A DNA stretch of 64,000 nt from DATBAT01 sp963824805 (GTDB lineage Bacteria; Acidobacteriota; Terriglobia; Terriglobales; Acidobacteriaceae), in assembly GCA_963824805.1 (NCBI GenBank), contig CAWGQZ010000001.1, positions 4,077 to 68,076 on the forward strand. Reading direction: 5' to 3'. The notes under the pieces are model-generated. The model worked only from the letters and a program-made list of their open reading frames with translations. It had not been told where the DNA came from and searched no databases. Below are positions 46,461-56,769 of the stretch, in pieces. The translations under genes and the position numbers were made by a program. How positions within the stretch are numbered: the first letter of the stretch is position 1; each line of letters opens with the position of its first letter.

Positions 46461-47990
46461 ATGCCCACCTTCGCCGCGGTCGACATCGGTTCCAACTCGG
46501 TCAGGCTTAAAATCGCGCGCTTGCAGCGCGGCCGTCCAGTCAATATCCATGAAGACCGCGAGGTAACGAGGCTGGGCGAGTCCGTCTTTCGCAGCGGATT
46601 CCTGTCGCCCGACGCCATCGCCCTCACCGTCAAAGTTCTGCGCCGCTTTCATCGCGCCGTCGAGAAATCCGCCGCAGATACCGTTCGCGTGGTTGCCACC
46701 AGTGCACTGCGCGACGCTCGCAATTCCGAGGCGTTTCTGGAATGGGTGCGTTCCACCACCGGATGGAAGGTGGAAATCATTTCCGGTCTTGAAGAAGCTC
46801 GACTCATCCACCTCGGACTCGTCTCGAGCCTGCGCGTCAGCGCCTACCCAGTCCTGATGATGGATCTGGGCGGCGGCAGTTGCGAATTGACCATTTCCGT
46901 AAAAAATCACATCCGTGAAACCGTCAGCTTGCCACTGGGCGCAGTGCGTTTGACCAATGAATTCCTGCGCCACGATCCCCCCCGCAAGCCCGAACTCCGC
47001 CGCCTCAGCAGCTTCGTCACCCGGGAAATTCGCCGCATCGCTGACCGGATCATTCGAGCGAAGCCAACTATCGTAATTGCGACTTCCGGCACCGCAGAAT
47101 CTCTCGCCGCAGTCTGCCACGCAATTTACAAGACCAAAGGCGCACGCGCTACGGCCGCATCCCGTTCTCAGGTAGAGCGCGTGGCGAAGAAACTGGCACA
47201 ACTTCCGCTCGAGGATCGCCGCAAGCTCTCTGGAGTTGGCCCACGACGGGCTGAAATTATCGTTGCGGGGGCTGCGGTCTACGCTGGGCTTCTCGAACGC
47301 TGCCAGCTGGCGGGATTCCGTTACTCCCCGCTCGGCCTGCGCGACGGCCTATTGGCACAGATGGCAGCGGAGCACGATAGCGCCACCCGCTCCGGCCGCC
47401 AGATTGAATCCGAGCGTTGGGATTCGATCCTGGCTGCCATGGAGCACTATCATGTCGAACGTGACCATGCCATGCAAGTACGGGAAATGACGATGTCGCT
47501 ATTCCGCGATTTGAAATCTGTTCACCGGCTGCCACCTGAATACGAAGAGTGGCTCTCAGCTGCAGCCATGCTCTACGAAGTCGGGGACTACGTAAACCGC
47601 AACGGCCGCCACCGACACGCTTATTACATAATTTCTAATTCGGAAATTCTTGGGTACACGCCGGAACAGCGTCGCACCATCGCTGCGATTGCGCGCTACC
47701 TGGGGAAATCGCGCCCAACCCCGGCGGACCCGCAAATGAAGGTTCTGGCACCGGAAAAGCGCGAACATGTTCGGCGCGCATCCCTGTTGCTTCGCCTGGC
47801 TCGTGCGTTGAATCTCGGACGCGCGGGGGCGGTCCGCAAGGCGCGCATTGGCGTACGCAATGCCAGTGTCAACCTGGCTTTGATCACCAAGGCCGGCGCC
47901 AGCGCTGATCTGGAATTGTGGGCCGTGGAAAAAGAAGCCGCTTACTTCGCCGAGGTTTTCGGACGAGGACTTTCGGTCGCGGCAACATAG
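46461..47990 (+). CDS. ppx: Exopolyphosphatase / pppGpp phosphatase (Ppx/GppA)
   Basis: 509 residues. Phosphate-binding AAVDIGSNSVRLKIARL, VVATSALRDARNS, LMMDLGGGSCELTI and GTAESLAAVCHAI give the actin-like domains; the C-terminal half is the HD-like helical domain (LSAAAMLYEVGDYVNRNGRHRHAYYII). It removes phosphate from polyphosphate chains. The 3' end overlaps the convergent sixA gene by 49 bases, an unusual tail-to-tail overlap between two coding sequences. It faces the pstS-porin-ppk1-sixA set. Confidence 0.93.
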   Translation: MPTFAAVDIGSNSVRLKIARLQRGRPVNIHEDREVTRLGESVFRSGFLSPDAIALTVKVLRRFHRAVEKSAADTVRVVATSALRDARNSEAFLEWVRSTTGWKVEIISGLEEARLIHLGLVSSLRVSAYPVLMMDLGGGSCELTISVKNHIRETVSLPLGAVRLTNEFLRHDPPRKPELRRLSSFVTREIRRIADRIIRAKPTIVIATSGTAESLAAVCHAIYKTKGARATAASRSQVERVAKKLAQLPLEDRRKLSGVGPRRAEIIVAGAAVYAGLLERCQLAGFRYSPLGLRDGLLAQMAAEHDSATRSGRQIESERWDSILAAMEHYHVERDHAMQVREMTMSLFRDLKSVHRLPPEYEEWLSAAAMLYEVGDYVNRNGRHRHAYYIISNSEILGYTPEQRRTIAAIARYLGKSRPTPADPQMKVLAPEKREHVRRASLLLRLARALNLGRAGAVRKARIGVRNASVNLALITKAGASADLELWAVEKEAAYFAEVFGRGLSVAAT

Positions 47991-48472
47991 AGCGAACGTA
48001 AAATCTTCGGCGTCAAGCACCAGTTCAAAGTCCCGGAGTTGCGCGTGGTTTCTATCCTCGCCACCGCGCCTTTTTTCAGTTCGGTGTCGGCCTCACAGCC
48101 GTTTTCGCTGATGGTGCGACCGAGGAACTCGCTCAAATTCGGATTATGCCCGACCACCATGATGGATTCCAGCTTGGCGTACTTGCCTAGCATGCGCCGG
48201 AAATCGGCAAATGACGCCCCTGGCCGCAACGCATCCTCCAGGACCAATTTCCCTTCATAACCCATCTCTGTGCCCACCAGCGATGCAGTCTGAGTGGCGC
48301 GTTTCAGCGGACTTGAGATCATCGCATCCGGATGGACCTCAAGAGCCGCCAGCGCCCTGCCTACATATCCGCACTGTTCCACGCCCGCTGGATCAAGTGC
48401 CCGCTTTTCGTCCTTCTTTGGATTCATCAAACTCTGGCCGGCATTCGCATGGCGCAAGAAATAGATAATCAT
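47942..48472 (-). CDS. sixA: SixA-like phosphohistidine phosphatase
   Basis: 176 residues. Histidine-phosphatase RHG-type motif MIIYFLRHANAGQS, SSPLKRATQTA and the second catalytic His in ESIMVVGHNPNLSEFL. SixA removes phosphate from phosphohistidine of signalling phosphotransfer proteins. It lies six bases after ppk1, which uses a phosphohistidine intermediate, so a link to polyphosphate metabolism is worth considering (inference). The C-terminus overlaps ppx. Confidence 0.9.
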   Translation of the reverse strand: MIIYFLRHANAGQSLMNPKKDEKRALDPAGVEQCGYVGRALAALEVHPDAMISSPLKRATQTASLVGTEMGYEGKLVLEDALRPGASFADFRRMLGKYAKLESIMVVGHNPNLSEFLGRTISENGCEADTELKKGAVARIETTRNSGTLNWCLTPKILRSLYVAATESPRPKTSAK

Positions 48473-48478
48473 GAGACG

Positions 48479-50633
48479 TTATCGTTCCCTTCCAACTAGG
48501 GCTCTCTTGGACTTGTGTGGCGTGGGAAGCGAAGGAATTCCATCCAGTGACTGTCTCCCCTCGGCCACACCGATCAGATATTCCTGCGCGTTGAATGCCC
48601 CCTGCCCAGTCGGTTTGCGCTTCCCCTTTGCCTTCCAGACATGGACGTAGTCCCCGTTCTTTTGAAGAATGCGCGCCTTCACGTTGTCCACCAGGTAGGC
48701 ATCCAGAATTTCGTGCTTGATGCGATCGCGCAGCCTTTCATCCTTGACCGGGAAGATCACCTCTACCCGCTCGTAGAGATTGCGGGGCATCCAGTCGGCA
48801 CTTCCCAGGTAAACTTCTTCTTCTCCACCATTCGAAAAGTAGTAAATGCGGCTGTGTTCCAGGTATCGCCCTACGATGCTGCGCACCGTGATGTTGTCGC
48901 TGACTCCGCGAATCCCGGGCCGCAAAGCACAGGTGCCGCGTACCAGCAGATCAATCTTTACTCCCGCCTGCGAAGCCGCATACAAAGCCATGATGATGTT
49001 TTTATCCAGCAAAGCGTTCATCTTGGCAATAATGTGCGCCGGGCGGCCATGCCGCGCATGTTCCGCTTCGCGCGCGATCAATGCCAGGCAGTTTTCCGCC
49101 AGATTGATGGGTGACACCAACAACGGATCGTAGTTGGCATGCTCGGCATAGGCAGTCAGGAAACTAAAAACGTCGTGCACCGCTTCGGTAATCGCTGGAT
49201 CGGCGGTTAGCAGACTCAAGTCGGTATACATCTTGGCGCGTACTTACGTTGTAGTTACCGGTACCGAGATGCGCGTAGCGCCGGATGACGCCATCGGGAT
49301 CGCGCCGCACCAGCAGCGACAGCTTGCAGTGGGTCTTCAATCCCACCAGACCGTGAAACACCTGCACCCCGGCATCTTCTAAATCCCGCGACCAGCGGAT
49401 GTTGTGATCTTCGTCAAAGCGTGCCTTCAATTCAACAACAGCAGTGACTTCTTTCTTATCAGCAGCGGCAATCAGAGCCGGAACGATCAGAGAATGCTCA
49501 TTGGTCCGGTAAAGCGTCTGCTTAATTGTGAGCACGCGATCATCTTCCGCCGCCGACTCAATGAACGAAACCACCGACTCGTAGGAATCAAAAGGGTGAT
49601 GAAGCAATACGTCATGCCGCCGTAGCTCTTCAAACAAGTCCTGCGACTTGCCGGTAAGACGCAGCTCCCGCGGAATGAAGGTTTTGTACTTGAGCTCCGG
49701 GTGAGCTGTTTCGCCATAGATATTCATCAGGCGGGAAAGATTTACCGGCCCGTTCACCGGAAATACCTGCCACGGATCCAACTCGAAATTGGTGCGCAGG
49801 CGTTCCACGATCTCTGGGTCAGCGTCCGACTCAATTTCCATCCGAACCGCATCGCCCTTGCGCCGGTTGTGCAACTCAGTCCTTACTGACTCGAGCAGGT
49901 TGCGGGCTTCTTCCTCTGCCAGGTACAGATTGCTGTTACGGGTGACGCGAAAGGCGGCCGAGGAAACTATGTCGTAGCCGTGATACATCCGCGCAGCGTG
50001 AAAGGCCACCAGATCAGCAAGAAAGATAAAGTCGTCCGTCCCCTCCGACGGCAACCGCACCAGCCGCGGCAGAACGCGCGGAACTGTGACTACCCCGGTG
50101 TAGGTCATTGAAGAACGGCGTCGACGGCGCAACAGGAAAGCGACGCACAATGCTTTGTTAATTACGCGGGGGAAAGGATGCGCCGGGTCAACCGTCACCG
50201 GAGTTAGCAAGAGATCCAGTTCGCGCGCGCAATAGTCTTCGACAAATGCACGGGCCCGCGAATCCAGTTCGTGCAGGCCGAGGATCCTCACGCCATGCTT
50301 GGCTAGCGCCGGCCGCAGATCTTCATTCCAGCAGCGGTATTGGTCGTCAACGAAAGTGTGGGTCTCGTGTGCCATGACGTCGCGCTCTTCAGCGAGCGTC
50401 AGACCATCGGGACCCGCTTCGGTGTAACCGTCTTCAATCTGTTGCAGCAGACTGGCAATGCGCACTTCGAAGAACTCATCCATGTTGCTAGCAGTAATAG
50501 CTAAAAACTTCAGCCGTTCCAGCAACGGATTGCTTTCGTCCTCGGCCTCTTCCAACACACGGCGGTTAAACGCGAGCCAGGAAGACTCGCGGTTGATGTA
50601 ATAAGCCGGACTGTCGAGCGATACGCGGGCCAT
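48479..50633 (-). CDS. ppk1: Polyphosphate kinase 1, one frameshift
   Basis: About 718 residues after removing one inserted base near 49242. ATG 50631-50633 (MARVSLDSPAYYINRESSWL) has an upstream GGAG; the frame runs to HLGTGNYNVST and continues in the other frame at KMYTDLSLLTADP. Family marks: helical N-domain with ASNMDEFFEVRIASL, PLD-like ELKARFDEDHNIRWSRDLED with the phosphohistidine His in VGLKTHCKLSLL, and YFSNGGEEEVYLGSADWMPRNL. It reversibly makes polyphosphate from ATP. Confidence 0.95.
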
Positions 50634-50702
50634 AAACCAAAAGGAGAGAAAGGCGCTTCCGGGAAGCAGACTCCAAGTATAGAACAATCAGCAAAACGTA
50701 TA

Positions 50703-50728
50703 GGGCCGGGTCTTTAACCCCCCGGCCC
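50703..50728. terminator. GC hairpin between porin and ppk1
   Basis: GGGCCGGG / CCCGGCCC with a 10-base loop lies between the porin stop and the ppk1 start on the minus-strand transcript. It has no T-tail, so it may be a pausing or mRNA-stability hairpin that lowers ppk1 expression relative to the porin. Confidence 0.4.
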
Positions 50729-50748
50729 CAACGGATCCTAAACCGCTA

Positions 50749-52420
50749 CTAGAACGTGTAGACCAAATCAAACTGCATGCGCTTCAAATCCGGCTCGATT
50801 CCACCGGCAGGCGTACCGCCCGCCCGCACCGAGTTTTGCAAACCGGTATTCAAAGTCCGGCCAAGGAACAGGGTGTAACCAGCGGTCACATTTGAACGCA
50901 GCTTCCATGTCCCGTAGATTTTGTGTTGCAGAATGTTGGTTGGCGCACGTTGATCGCTTTCGTTGAAGGCGGCCAGCACTGAATCCTGCTCTTGCCGCAA
51001 CCAGGCATACCCGATTTGGATATCGTTCTTGTTCTTTGCTTGACCAAGGCTGACATCCACGCCGTAAGCCTTATCTTGCGGGCCCAGATTTGTCAGCACC
51101 GTCGTGCCGTCGTTGGCCAAGGGATGGGCTGCTGCATCCAGGTTCTGCTCATACTCGCCCACGATGTTGAGTGGCAGGCGTGCGATACCCGTCGCAATCG
51201 TGTTGTTGAGGATGAAGTCGGAATAGAAGAACTGCGAGAGGTAGTGGGGCTTTCCACTGGCATCGAAGAAAGTGCCGTTGGTGATGCCGTTGGGCCCGAA
51301 AGCACAAGGTGCAAATGCAGGGAGGCTTACACCGCCACGAGCGCACCCCGGACCTTCTCCCGGGACCTGGATTGGGCCAATCGGAGTCGCACCAGCTGCA
51401 CCCGCGGTAGTTGCACCCACTGCGAACGCACTGGCGTTCAGAATCGAGTCAATATTGTTCCACTTCAGCAAGCTGTATGAAGGAACTGCCGTCCAACGCC
51501 CCATCACCACTTTGGCGGAAACCTGTCCGCCGAGCGAGTAAGAATCGGTCGCCGCGCTGGCTTCGTTGTACAGAAGCTGCATCAGTTGGAAGGTAAAGTT
51601 CTTGACGAACGGTCCCTTCGTATCGAATGACAGTTTTTCGCTGAAACCTTCGGGGTTCAGATCAGAGTCGAAGGTGACCGGGGTCCGCAGCCAGGTGTAG
51701 GCAAATTTACCGCCGGTGAGCGAGAGGGCCTTGAACGACCGTGGATTATAGGTGATGTAGCCCGCGATCGATGCCAATGGTCTTCTTTTCGAAGAAGTTG
51801 GTCAGAGTGGTGTTGGTGCTGGTCGGATCGCCCAAAGAGCCGGAGGCGAGATAGAATCCGCCCACAAAGTCATCGCCCAATTTGCCTTCCACGCCAAAGC
51901 GGACGCGGATACGGCCACGGTTGCGGTCCTGGAATCCAGGAGCATCCTGGTAAAAGCCTTCACCACGTACCCGGACGTCTCCGCTGAAGCGGAAGCGTCC
52001 CACCAAACCTTCCAGCGCGGAGAACTTCTTCTGCTCCTCCTGGGTGTTGACCGCGGTATTGGTGAGCGTGGTCTTAACGTCGTCCATGTCGCTGGAAAGT
52101 TTCGTTACGCTGTCCTTCTGCGCGTCGGCAGCGCTCTGCACCTGGGCCGCTTTTTGCTGGGCGTCAGTTGCCGCCGACTGGGCTGCCTGCAGCTGCTGCT
52201 GCGTCTGCTGCCAGTTCTGGTCGCGCTGCTGCAACTCCTGCTTCAATGCTTCAATCTGTTGTTGTTGCGCGGCCAGAGCATCTTTAAGTTGTTGCACGTC
52301 CTGAACCGAGACTTGCGGTTCCGCCGGCTTCACCGCTCTCTTCTTTGGTTTCGGCGCAGTCTGCGCCACCAGTGCGGTTGCTAGAAGCGGCATGACACAC
52401 CACTTGAGTGTGAACTTCAT
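50749..52420 (-). CDS. Coiled-coil anchored putative phosphate porin, one frameshift
   Basis: About 556 residues after correcting a shift near 51778. Signal peptide MKFTLKWCVMPLLATALVAQ, a Lys/Pro linker, a long Gln-rich coiled coil (about 40-115; QQLKDALAAQQQQIEALKQE), then an outer-membrane barrel (RFRFSGDVRVRGEGFY ... MQFDLVYTF end with a terminal Phe). This layout fits the Porin_5 / OprP-like group with an N-terminal trimer coiled coil that can reach the peptidoglycan. AGGAGA lies just before the ATG at 52418-52420. It follows pstS by 69 bases, so the substrate is plausibly phosphate. Confidence 0.82.
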
Positions 52421-52489
52421 TGGTTCTCCTTTTTCCTCTTAGAGGCCTGAGCGTTCCGTCAGACGAAATGGATCGAACTTCTGTCCGCT

Positions 52490-53491
52490 TTAGCGAACTT
52501 GTTTAACCGTGTCTTTTACCTTGGCAACCACCGAGGACGGCAATGGCGCATAGCTAAGGTCCGCCGTCATGGTCTGCCCGTTGTCCAGCATCCAGCCAAG
52601 GAAGTCCTGAATGATTTTTCCTTTGGCCGCGTCTTTCGACTGGGCTGGGATCAAAAGCCAGGTAAAGCTGGAGATCGGATACGCATCTTTGCCAGGGGCA
52701 TTGGTGATCGAAACCCGGTAGTCCGCCGGCATGTTCTTCACCGAGGCGGCCGCTGCAGTCACGCTATCCAGCGATGCCTTAACAAATGCTCCCCCAGAAT
52801 TTTTCACCGATCCGTACGTGATCTTGTTCTGCACGGCATAGATCAACTCGACATAGCCGATTGATCCCTGCATCTGCCGGATCATTCCCGCCACGCCTTC
52901 GTTTCCCTTTCCGCCCAGGCCGACAGGCCACTTCACCGAGGTGCCTTTGCTCGGCCCTGCGGCCCAATCCGAACTGACCTTCGAGAGGTAGTCGGTAAAG
53001 ATGAAGCTGGTGCCGCTGCCATCGGAGCGGTGCACCACGATGATGGGCTGATTGGGGAAATCCATCCCCGGATTGGAGCTCGTAATCGCCTTGTCATTCC
53101 AGGTCGTGATCTTGCCCAGGAAGATTCCCGCCAAAGCTTGTGGCGTGAACTTCACTTCTCCCGTGATTCCGGGAATGTTGTAAGCCGGGACTACGGCTCC
53201 CATCACTGTCGGAATGTGCAAAATTTTTGTCTTAGCCTGCGACAATTGCTCGTCCGTCATGGGGCCATCACTGGCACCAAAGTCGACCGTTCCGGCCAGA
53301 ACCTGACGGATGCCGCCTCCGCTACCAATCGACTGGTAGTTGATCTGAATATCGGAGTGGGCTTTGTGGTACTCGCTGAACCACTTCGAGTACATGGGAT
53401 AAGGAAATGTGGCGCCAGCTCCGTTGAGCGTGGTTTGACCAAACGCAGGTAGCGCCAGAGCCAGACAGAGCAGCGCAATTCGACGAATCAC
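52490..53491 (-). CDS. pstS: Phosphate ABC transporter substrate-binding protein PstS
   Basis: 333 residues. Signal peptide MIRRIALLCLALALPAFG; phosphate-binding loops TLNGAGATFPYPMYSKWFSE, YQSIGSGGGIRQVLAGTVDFGASDGPM and VVHRSDGSGTSFIFTDYLS with the Asp, Ser and Thr ligands. It captures phosphate in the periplasm for PstCAB, whose genes are not in the window. It is the first gene of the pstS-porin-ppk1-sixA set, starting 42 bases from the PHO-box array. Confidence 0.95.
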   Translation of the reverse strand: MIRRIALLCLALALPAFGQTTLNGAGATFPYPMYSKWFSEYHKAHSDIQINYQSIGSGGGIRQVLAGTVDFGASDGPMTDEQLSQAKTKILHIPTVMGAVVPAYNIPGITGEVKFTPQALAGIFLGKITTWNDKAITSSNPGMDFPNQPIIVVHRSDGSGTSFIFTDYLSKVSSDWAAGPSKGTSVKWPVGLGGKGNEGVAGMIRQMQGSIGYVELIYAVQNKITYGSVKNSGGAFVKASLDSVTAAAASVKNMPADYRVSITNAPGKDAYPISSFTWLLIPAQSKDAAKGKIIQDFLGWMLDNGQTMTADLSYAPLPSSVVAKVKDTVKQVR

Positions 53492-53520
53492 TCTAGTTCC
53501 TCCTCGTATTTACAGCTCAG

Positions 53521-53576
53521 GTTGTACTTTCGGAGTGTTACAGGATGGTTACAAAGTGGTGAATTTCTGGTGAATG
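53521..53576 (-). promoter_or_regulatory. Four-unit PHO-box-like array and -10 of pstS
   Basis: On the minus strand four 11-base units run head to tail from 53576 to 53533. Their 7-base cores are CATTCAC, AATTCAC, TTGTAAC and CTGTAAC, each followed by four bases. The last two match the E. coli PHO-box core CTGTCAT plus 4 in layout and closely in sequence. TACAAC (53521-53526) lies six bases beyond, where the -10 of a PhoB-activated promoter is expected. Confidence 0.7.
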
Positions 53577-53849
53577 GGCAACGAACTCGGGCCAAACAAG
53601 TGACATGCAACCACTTAGAGACAAGTCAAAAGATGAGAAATTCGTCTCATGCTGCCGTAGCACCACCGCCATTGTTGGGTCAGGTCGTGTGGTTGGCTAA
53701 CATCCCGATTCGCGGGCATTCCGTAGCCCGGCTATGGTTTTTGGAGCGGAGCGAAGAACTTCCTCCGCAAGTCCCGAGGCTAGAAGCGTTCGAGTTCTGA
53801 GCGCGTCGTTGATCATCTTCCGGCTTTGCCTGGTCGGATGGGAGGAAAA

Positions 53850-54455
53850 ATGAAATTTGGCTGGCTGATCTTTTATCTGACCCTGCCCTGGCTGTGCACC
53901 GCGGCAAACCAGGAGCGAGAACTAACCTCGAGGGACTTGCTTGTGGAGTATCATCGGCTCCTTCCTATCAACCTCGCCTTCCGGCAGGGCATCCAGCTCG
54001 ATGACGAAAAGTTTCCTCGGCATTTAGGCCGTTTCCGTGACAAATCCGTAGAAGAAATCTACTTCTGCGGAGATGTATGTCCCCAATATGGCGTTCTCAT
54101 CATGAGTTTCCAGGGCATTCCCCAAGACGAATGTGAAGCCATTGGAGACCCTATCTATTCCACTGCCTGGGGCAGGCAATACAGAGGTTGCTCGCCTCTT
54201 TCAGTTCGGCGGGGACAGCTTTTCCATAGGGGCAATACATGGTTTCTCCGCGGCCAAGACTCCGTTTCTCTTCGAGAAGTGCCCTTGGTTCTCGATGAAG
54301 AGAGCGTCTGCTGGAACGGCAGCACGAATATTGACTGTGATGACCAGATGATCGACAGCCGGAGAGCCGAAGTAGTGGCACTGAAGAGCGGGGATTCACT
54401 CGAAGTGCTGCAACTGCAAGTGACAATGGACAAACCCGTGAGGCCCGATCGCTAG
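53850..54455 (+). CDS. Exported protein of unknown function with Cys pairs
   Basis: 201 residues from ATG 53850, with GGAGG close ahead; signal peptide MKFGWLIFYLTLPWLCTAAN. Several cysteines (CGDVCPQYG, DECEAIGDP, YRGCSPLSV, SVCWNGSTNIDCDD) suggest disulfides in a periplasmic protein. No family recognised. Its stop shares the bases CTAG (54452-54455) with the stop of the convergent gene, so the two coding regions end on each other. Confidence 0.65.
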   Translation: MKFGWLIFYLTLPWLCTAANQERELTSRDLLVEYHRLLPINLAFRQGIQLDDEKFPRHLGRFRDKSVEEIYFCGDVCPQYGVLIMSFQGIPQDECEAIGDPIYSTAWGRQYRGCSPLSVRRGQLFHRGNTWFLRGQDSVSLREVPLVLDEESVCWNGSTNIDCDDQMIDSRRAEVVALKSGDSLEVLQLQVTMDKPVRPDR

Positions 54456-55298
54456 GGGTTTACCACCTTCACTCCATCCAGCCGGGCAATCTCTCTGGTG
54501 AAGAGCGAATTATTCGGAAACTGCTGGCGCAGGCCGGTCAACAATTCCCGCGCCCGCGGCTTGTCTTTCTCCCTGACGTAGGCAATCGCAAGCAGGATCC
54601 GGGCAAATGGCGCCAGGTATTGCCCCTTCTCGGCCGTCATCTGAAGCTCATTCATCCCGGCGCTCTTGTCTCCATTGACCCCACCCATTTTTAATAGCCA
54701 GCGCACGGGCGCAGCCATACTGCCAATAATGTATTTGCTGACCCCAGTGGCCACATAAGCGTCATAACAGTTGGGATCAGCCGCCAGAAGCTGTTGCGCC
54801 CACCGGCTGGCTTCTTTCGTCAAACTCAGCGAGGCCAGGTTCCTCTTCTCGATCAGAGCCGAATAGTCAGCCTTGAGACCTGCGGATAGCGTCATGGCCA
54901 GCAACCCATCGCGATTGGTCGAATTTCGCGCCAGTTTCGCCTTCGCCAGCCGCTCGGCGGTAGCAAGCGCAGCGTCAAAGCGATCACGAACCAGTGGGTC
55001 GGGGCTCTGCTTTTTGCGGCCGTCAAAGGACTTATCATCCTCATAAAACTGGGACTCCAGAATGCCCAGCCGATTGAACTCAGAAAAAAGAAAGCCCGCG
55101 GCATCGCAGACTGGTCCCATGGGATCGTCTGGATTTTGCTGTTCGTAGGTGGCGAACAGCTTATGCGCCGGTCGAAGTCGAGGTTGTAAAGAAGAGCGAA
55201 TCCATCACTTAGCGAAGGACGCGCCAGCAACTCATCGGCCGCGGCAAAACCATGTGTCGAAATCAATGTGAGAAAAACGCCGCTGTAAAGATTTTCAA
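54452..55298 (-). CDS. Exported TPR-like protein, two likely frameshifts
   Basis: About 280 residues if shifts near 55275 and 55175 are corrected. A TTG at 55296-55298 starts KIFTAAFF, which leads into LISTHGFAAADELL in the neighbouring frame: together a normal signal peptide. The body (DGFALLYNLDFDRA, then LFATYEQQNPDDPMGPVCDA, FDAALATAERLAKAKLA, LAADPNCYDAYVATGVSKYI, KPRARELLTGLRQQFPNNSL) has TPR-like helix pairs. Function unknown; the start is uncertain. Confidence 0.6.
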
Positions 55299-55438
55299 CC
55301 TAACCCGCGAAAGGAGGCGAAGACCATAAGAGGGTAGAAAGCTCTACCGTTACTTGGATGCGGCTATGCAATCCCGTGCCCACCCACGAACGCGAAACAT
55401 TGTAGCAAAGGCATAATAAGCGACATCTAACGTTAGGT

Positions 55439-55467
55439 TTGACTCGCCCCCGTCCTTTGGATACCTT
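55439..55467 (+). promoter_or_regulatory. Possible promoter of gcdH
   Basis: TTGACT (55439-55444) and TACCTT (55462-55467) with a 17-base spacer, 57 bases before the ATG. Confidence 0.45.
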
Positions 55468-55523
55468 TTAGAGTTTGGACAACGACCAGAATTAAGCCAC
55501 CAACGGCCAGAAAAGAGCCCCAA

Positions 55524-56705
55524 ATGCCTGCCATGAAGTTCCACGGTGTGGATTTTGTAGAGTTCGATTCCCTGCTCAATGACGACGAACGCCTGGTACG
55601 AGATACCACCCGCAAGTTCATCGAGGAAAACCTCGTCCCCATTGTTGAAGAGTGCAACCGTGCCGGACGCTTTCCCCGCGAACTGGTGAAGCCAATGGCC
55701 GAACTTGGCTTCTTCGGCGCATCGCTTAAGGGCTACGGCTGCGCGGGCATGTCAAACGTCGAATACGGCCTGGTCATGCAGGAGATGGAGCGGGGTGATT
55801 CCGGCGTGCGCTCCTTCGTGAGCGTCCAATCGGCATTGGTCATGTATCCCATCTATACCTTCGGCAGCGACGCGCAGAAGGAGAAATGGCTCCCAGCTCT
55901 GCAAAGTGGAGACAAGTTGGGCTGCTTCGGCCTCACGGAACCCGATTTCGGATCCAACCCGGGCGGTATGCGCACCCGTGCCAAAAAGACGGGGGATGGC
56001 TACGTTCTGAACGGCGAGAAAATGTGGATCACCTCCGGGACCATCGCAGACGTCGCGGTCATCTGGGCCAAGCTGGAGGACGAAGGTGACAAAGTCCGTG
56101 GCTTTCTAGTCGAAACCGACCGTCCCGGATTCAAGGCGGAAGACATTCACGGCAAATGGTCGCTGCGGGCCTCGGTAACCTCAGGGCTGTCTTTGCAGGA
56201 TGTTCAGGTTCCGCTGTCGAGTCTGATGCCGGGGAGCAATGGATTGAAGTCGCCGCTCATGTGCCTGAATCAGGCCCGATACGGCATCGCCTGGGGAGCC
56301 ATCGGCGCTGCCATGGCCTGCTACGACTGCGCCCTGCAATACTCGCTGCTTCGCAAACAGTTCCGCGATCAGCCCATCGCCTCGCATCAACTGGTTCAAG
56401 AAAAACTGGCCTGGATGATTACCGAAATCACCAAGGCGCAATTGCTGGTGTTACAGGTGGGCCGCCTCAAGGATGAGAATAAGGTTCAGCACCAGCACAT
56501 TTCGATGGCAAAGCGTAACAACGTATGGATGGCGCTGGAGTGCGCCCGCCTCTCGCGCGATATCCTGGGCGCCAACGGCGTAGCCGACGACTATCCGATC
56601 ATGCGCCACATGATGAATCTGGAGTCGGTGAAGACCTACGAAGGAACCCATGACATTCATACCCTGGTTATTGGTTCCAGTGTGACCGGCATTGACGCTT
56701 TCTGA
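55524..56705 (+). CDS. gcdH: Glutaryl-CoA dehydrogenase-like acyl-CoA dehydrogenase
   Basis: 393 residues. DLLNDDERLVRDTTRKF-like start, GYGCAGMSNVEYGLVMQEMERGDSG, the substrate Arg in RSFVSVQSALVMYPI, FAD motifs CFGLTEPDFGSNPGGM and KMWITSGTIADVAVIW, and catalytic Glu373 in KTYEGTHDIHTLVIG. The Arg before SVQS and the Glu position are those of glutaryl-CoA dehydrogenase, which oxidises and decarboxylates glutaryl-CoA to crotonyl-CoA in lysine and aromatic breakdown. No electron-transfer genes are adjacent. Confidence 0.9.
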   Translation: MPAMKFHGVDFVEFDSLLNDDERLVRDTTRKFIEENLVPIVEECNRAGRFPRELVKPMAELGFFGASLKGYGCAGMSNVEYGLVMQEMERGDSGVRSFVSVQSALVMYPIYTFGSDAQKEKWLPALQSGDKLGCFGLTEPDFGSNPGGMRTRAKKTGDGYVLNGEKMWITSGTIADVAVIWAKLEDEGDKVRGFLVETDRPGFKAEDIHGKWSLRASVTSGLSLQDVQVPLSSLMPGSNGLKSPLMCLNQARYGIAWGAIGAAMACYDCALQYSLLRKQFRDQPIASHQLVQEKLAWMITEITKAQLLVLQVGRLKDENKVQHQHISMAKRNNVWMALECARLSRDILGANGVADDYPIMRHMMNLESVKTYEGTHDIHTLVIGSSVTGIDAF

Positions 56706-56769
56706 ATCATCGGGTGTAAGCAATATTGTGCGAGAGTTCTGGCCGAAGGCTATTTCCGCACCTAGCCGC

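Noticed and set aside
46311..47201. 296-residue open frame opposite ppx
   Set aside because: Antisense to the conserved phosphate-binding domain of ppx; composition rich in Gly, Ala and Asp without motifs.
53522..53800. 92-residue frame starting inside the pstS promoter
   Set aside because: Overlaps the PHO-box array, lacks a ribosome site and has no protein features.
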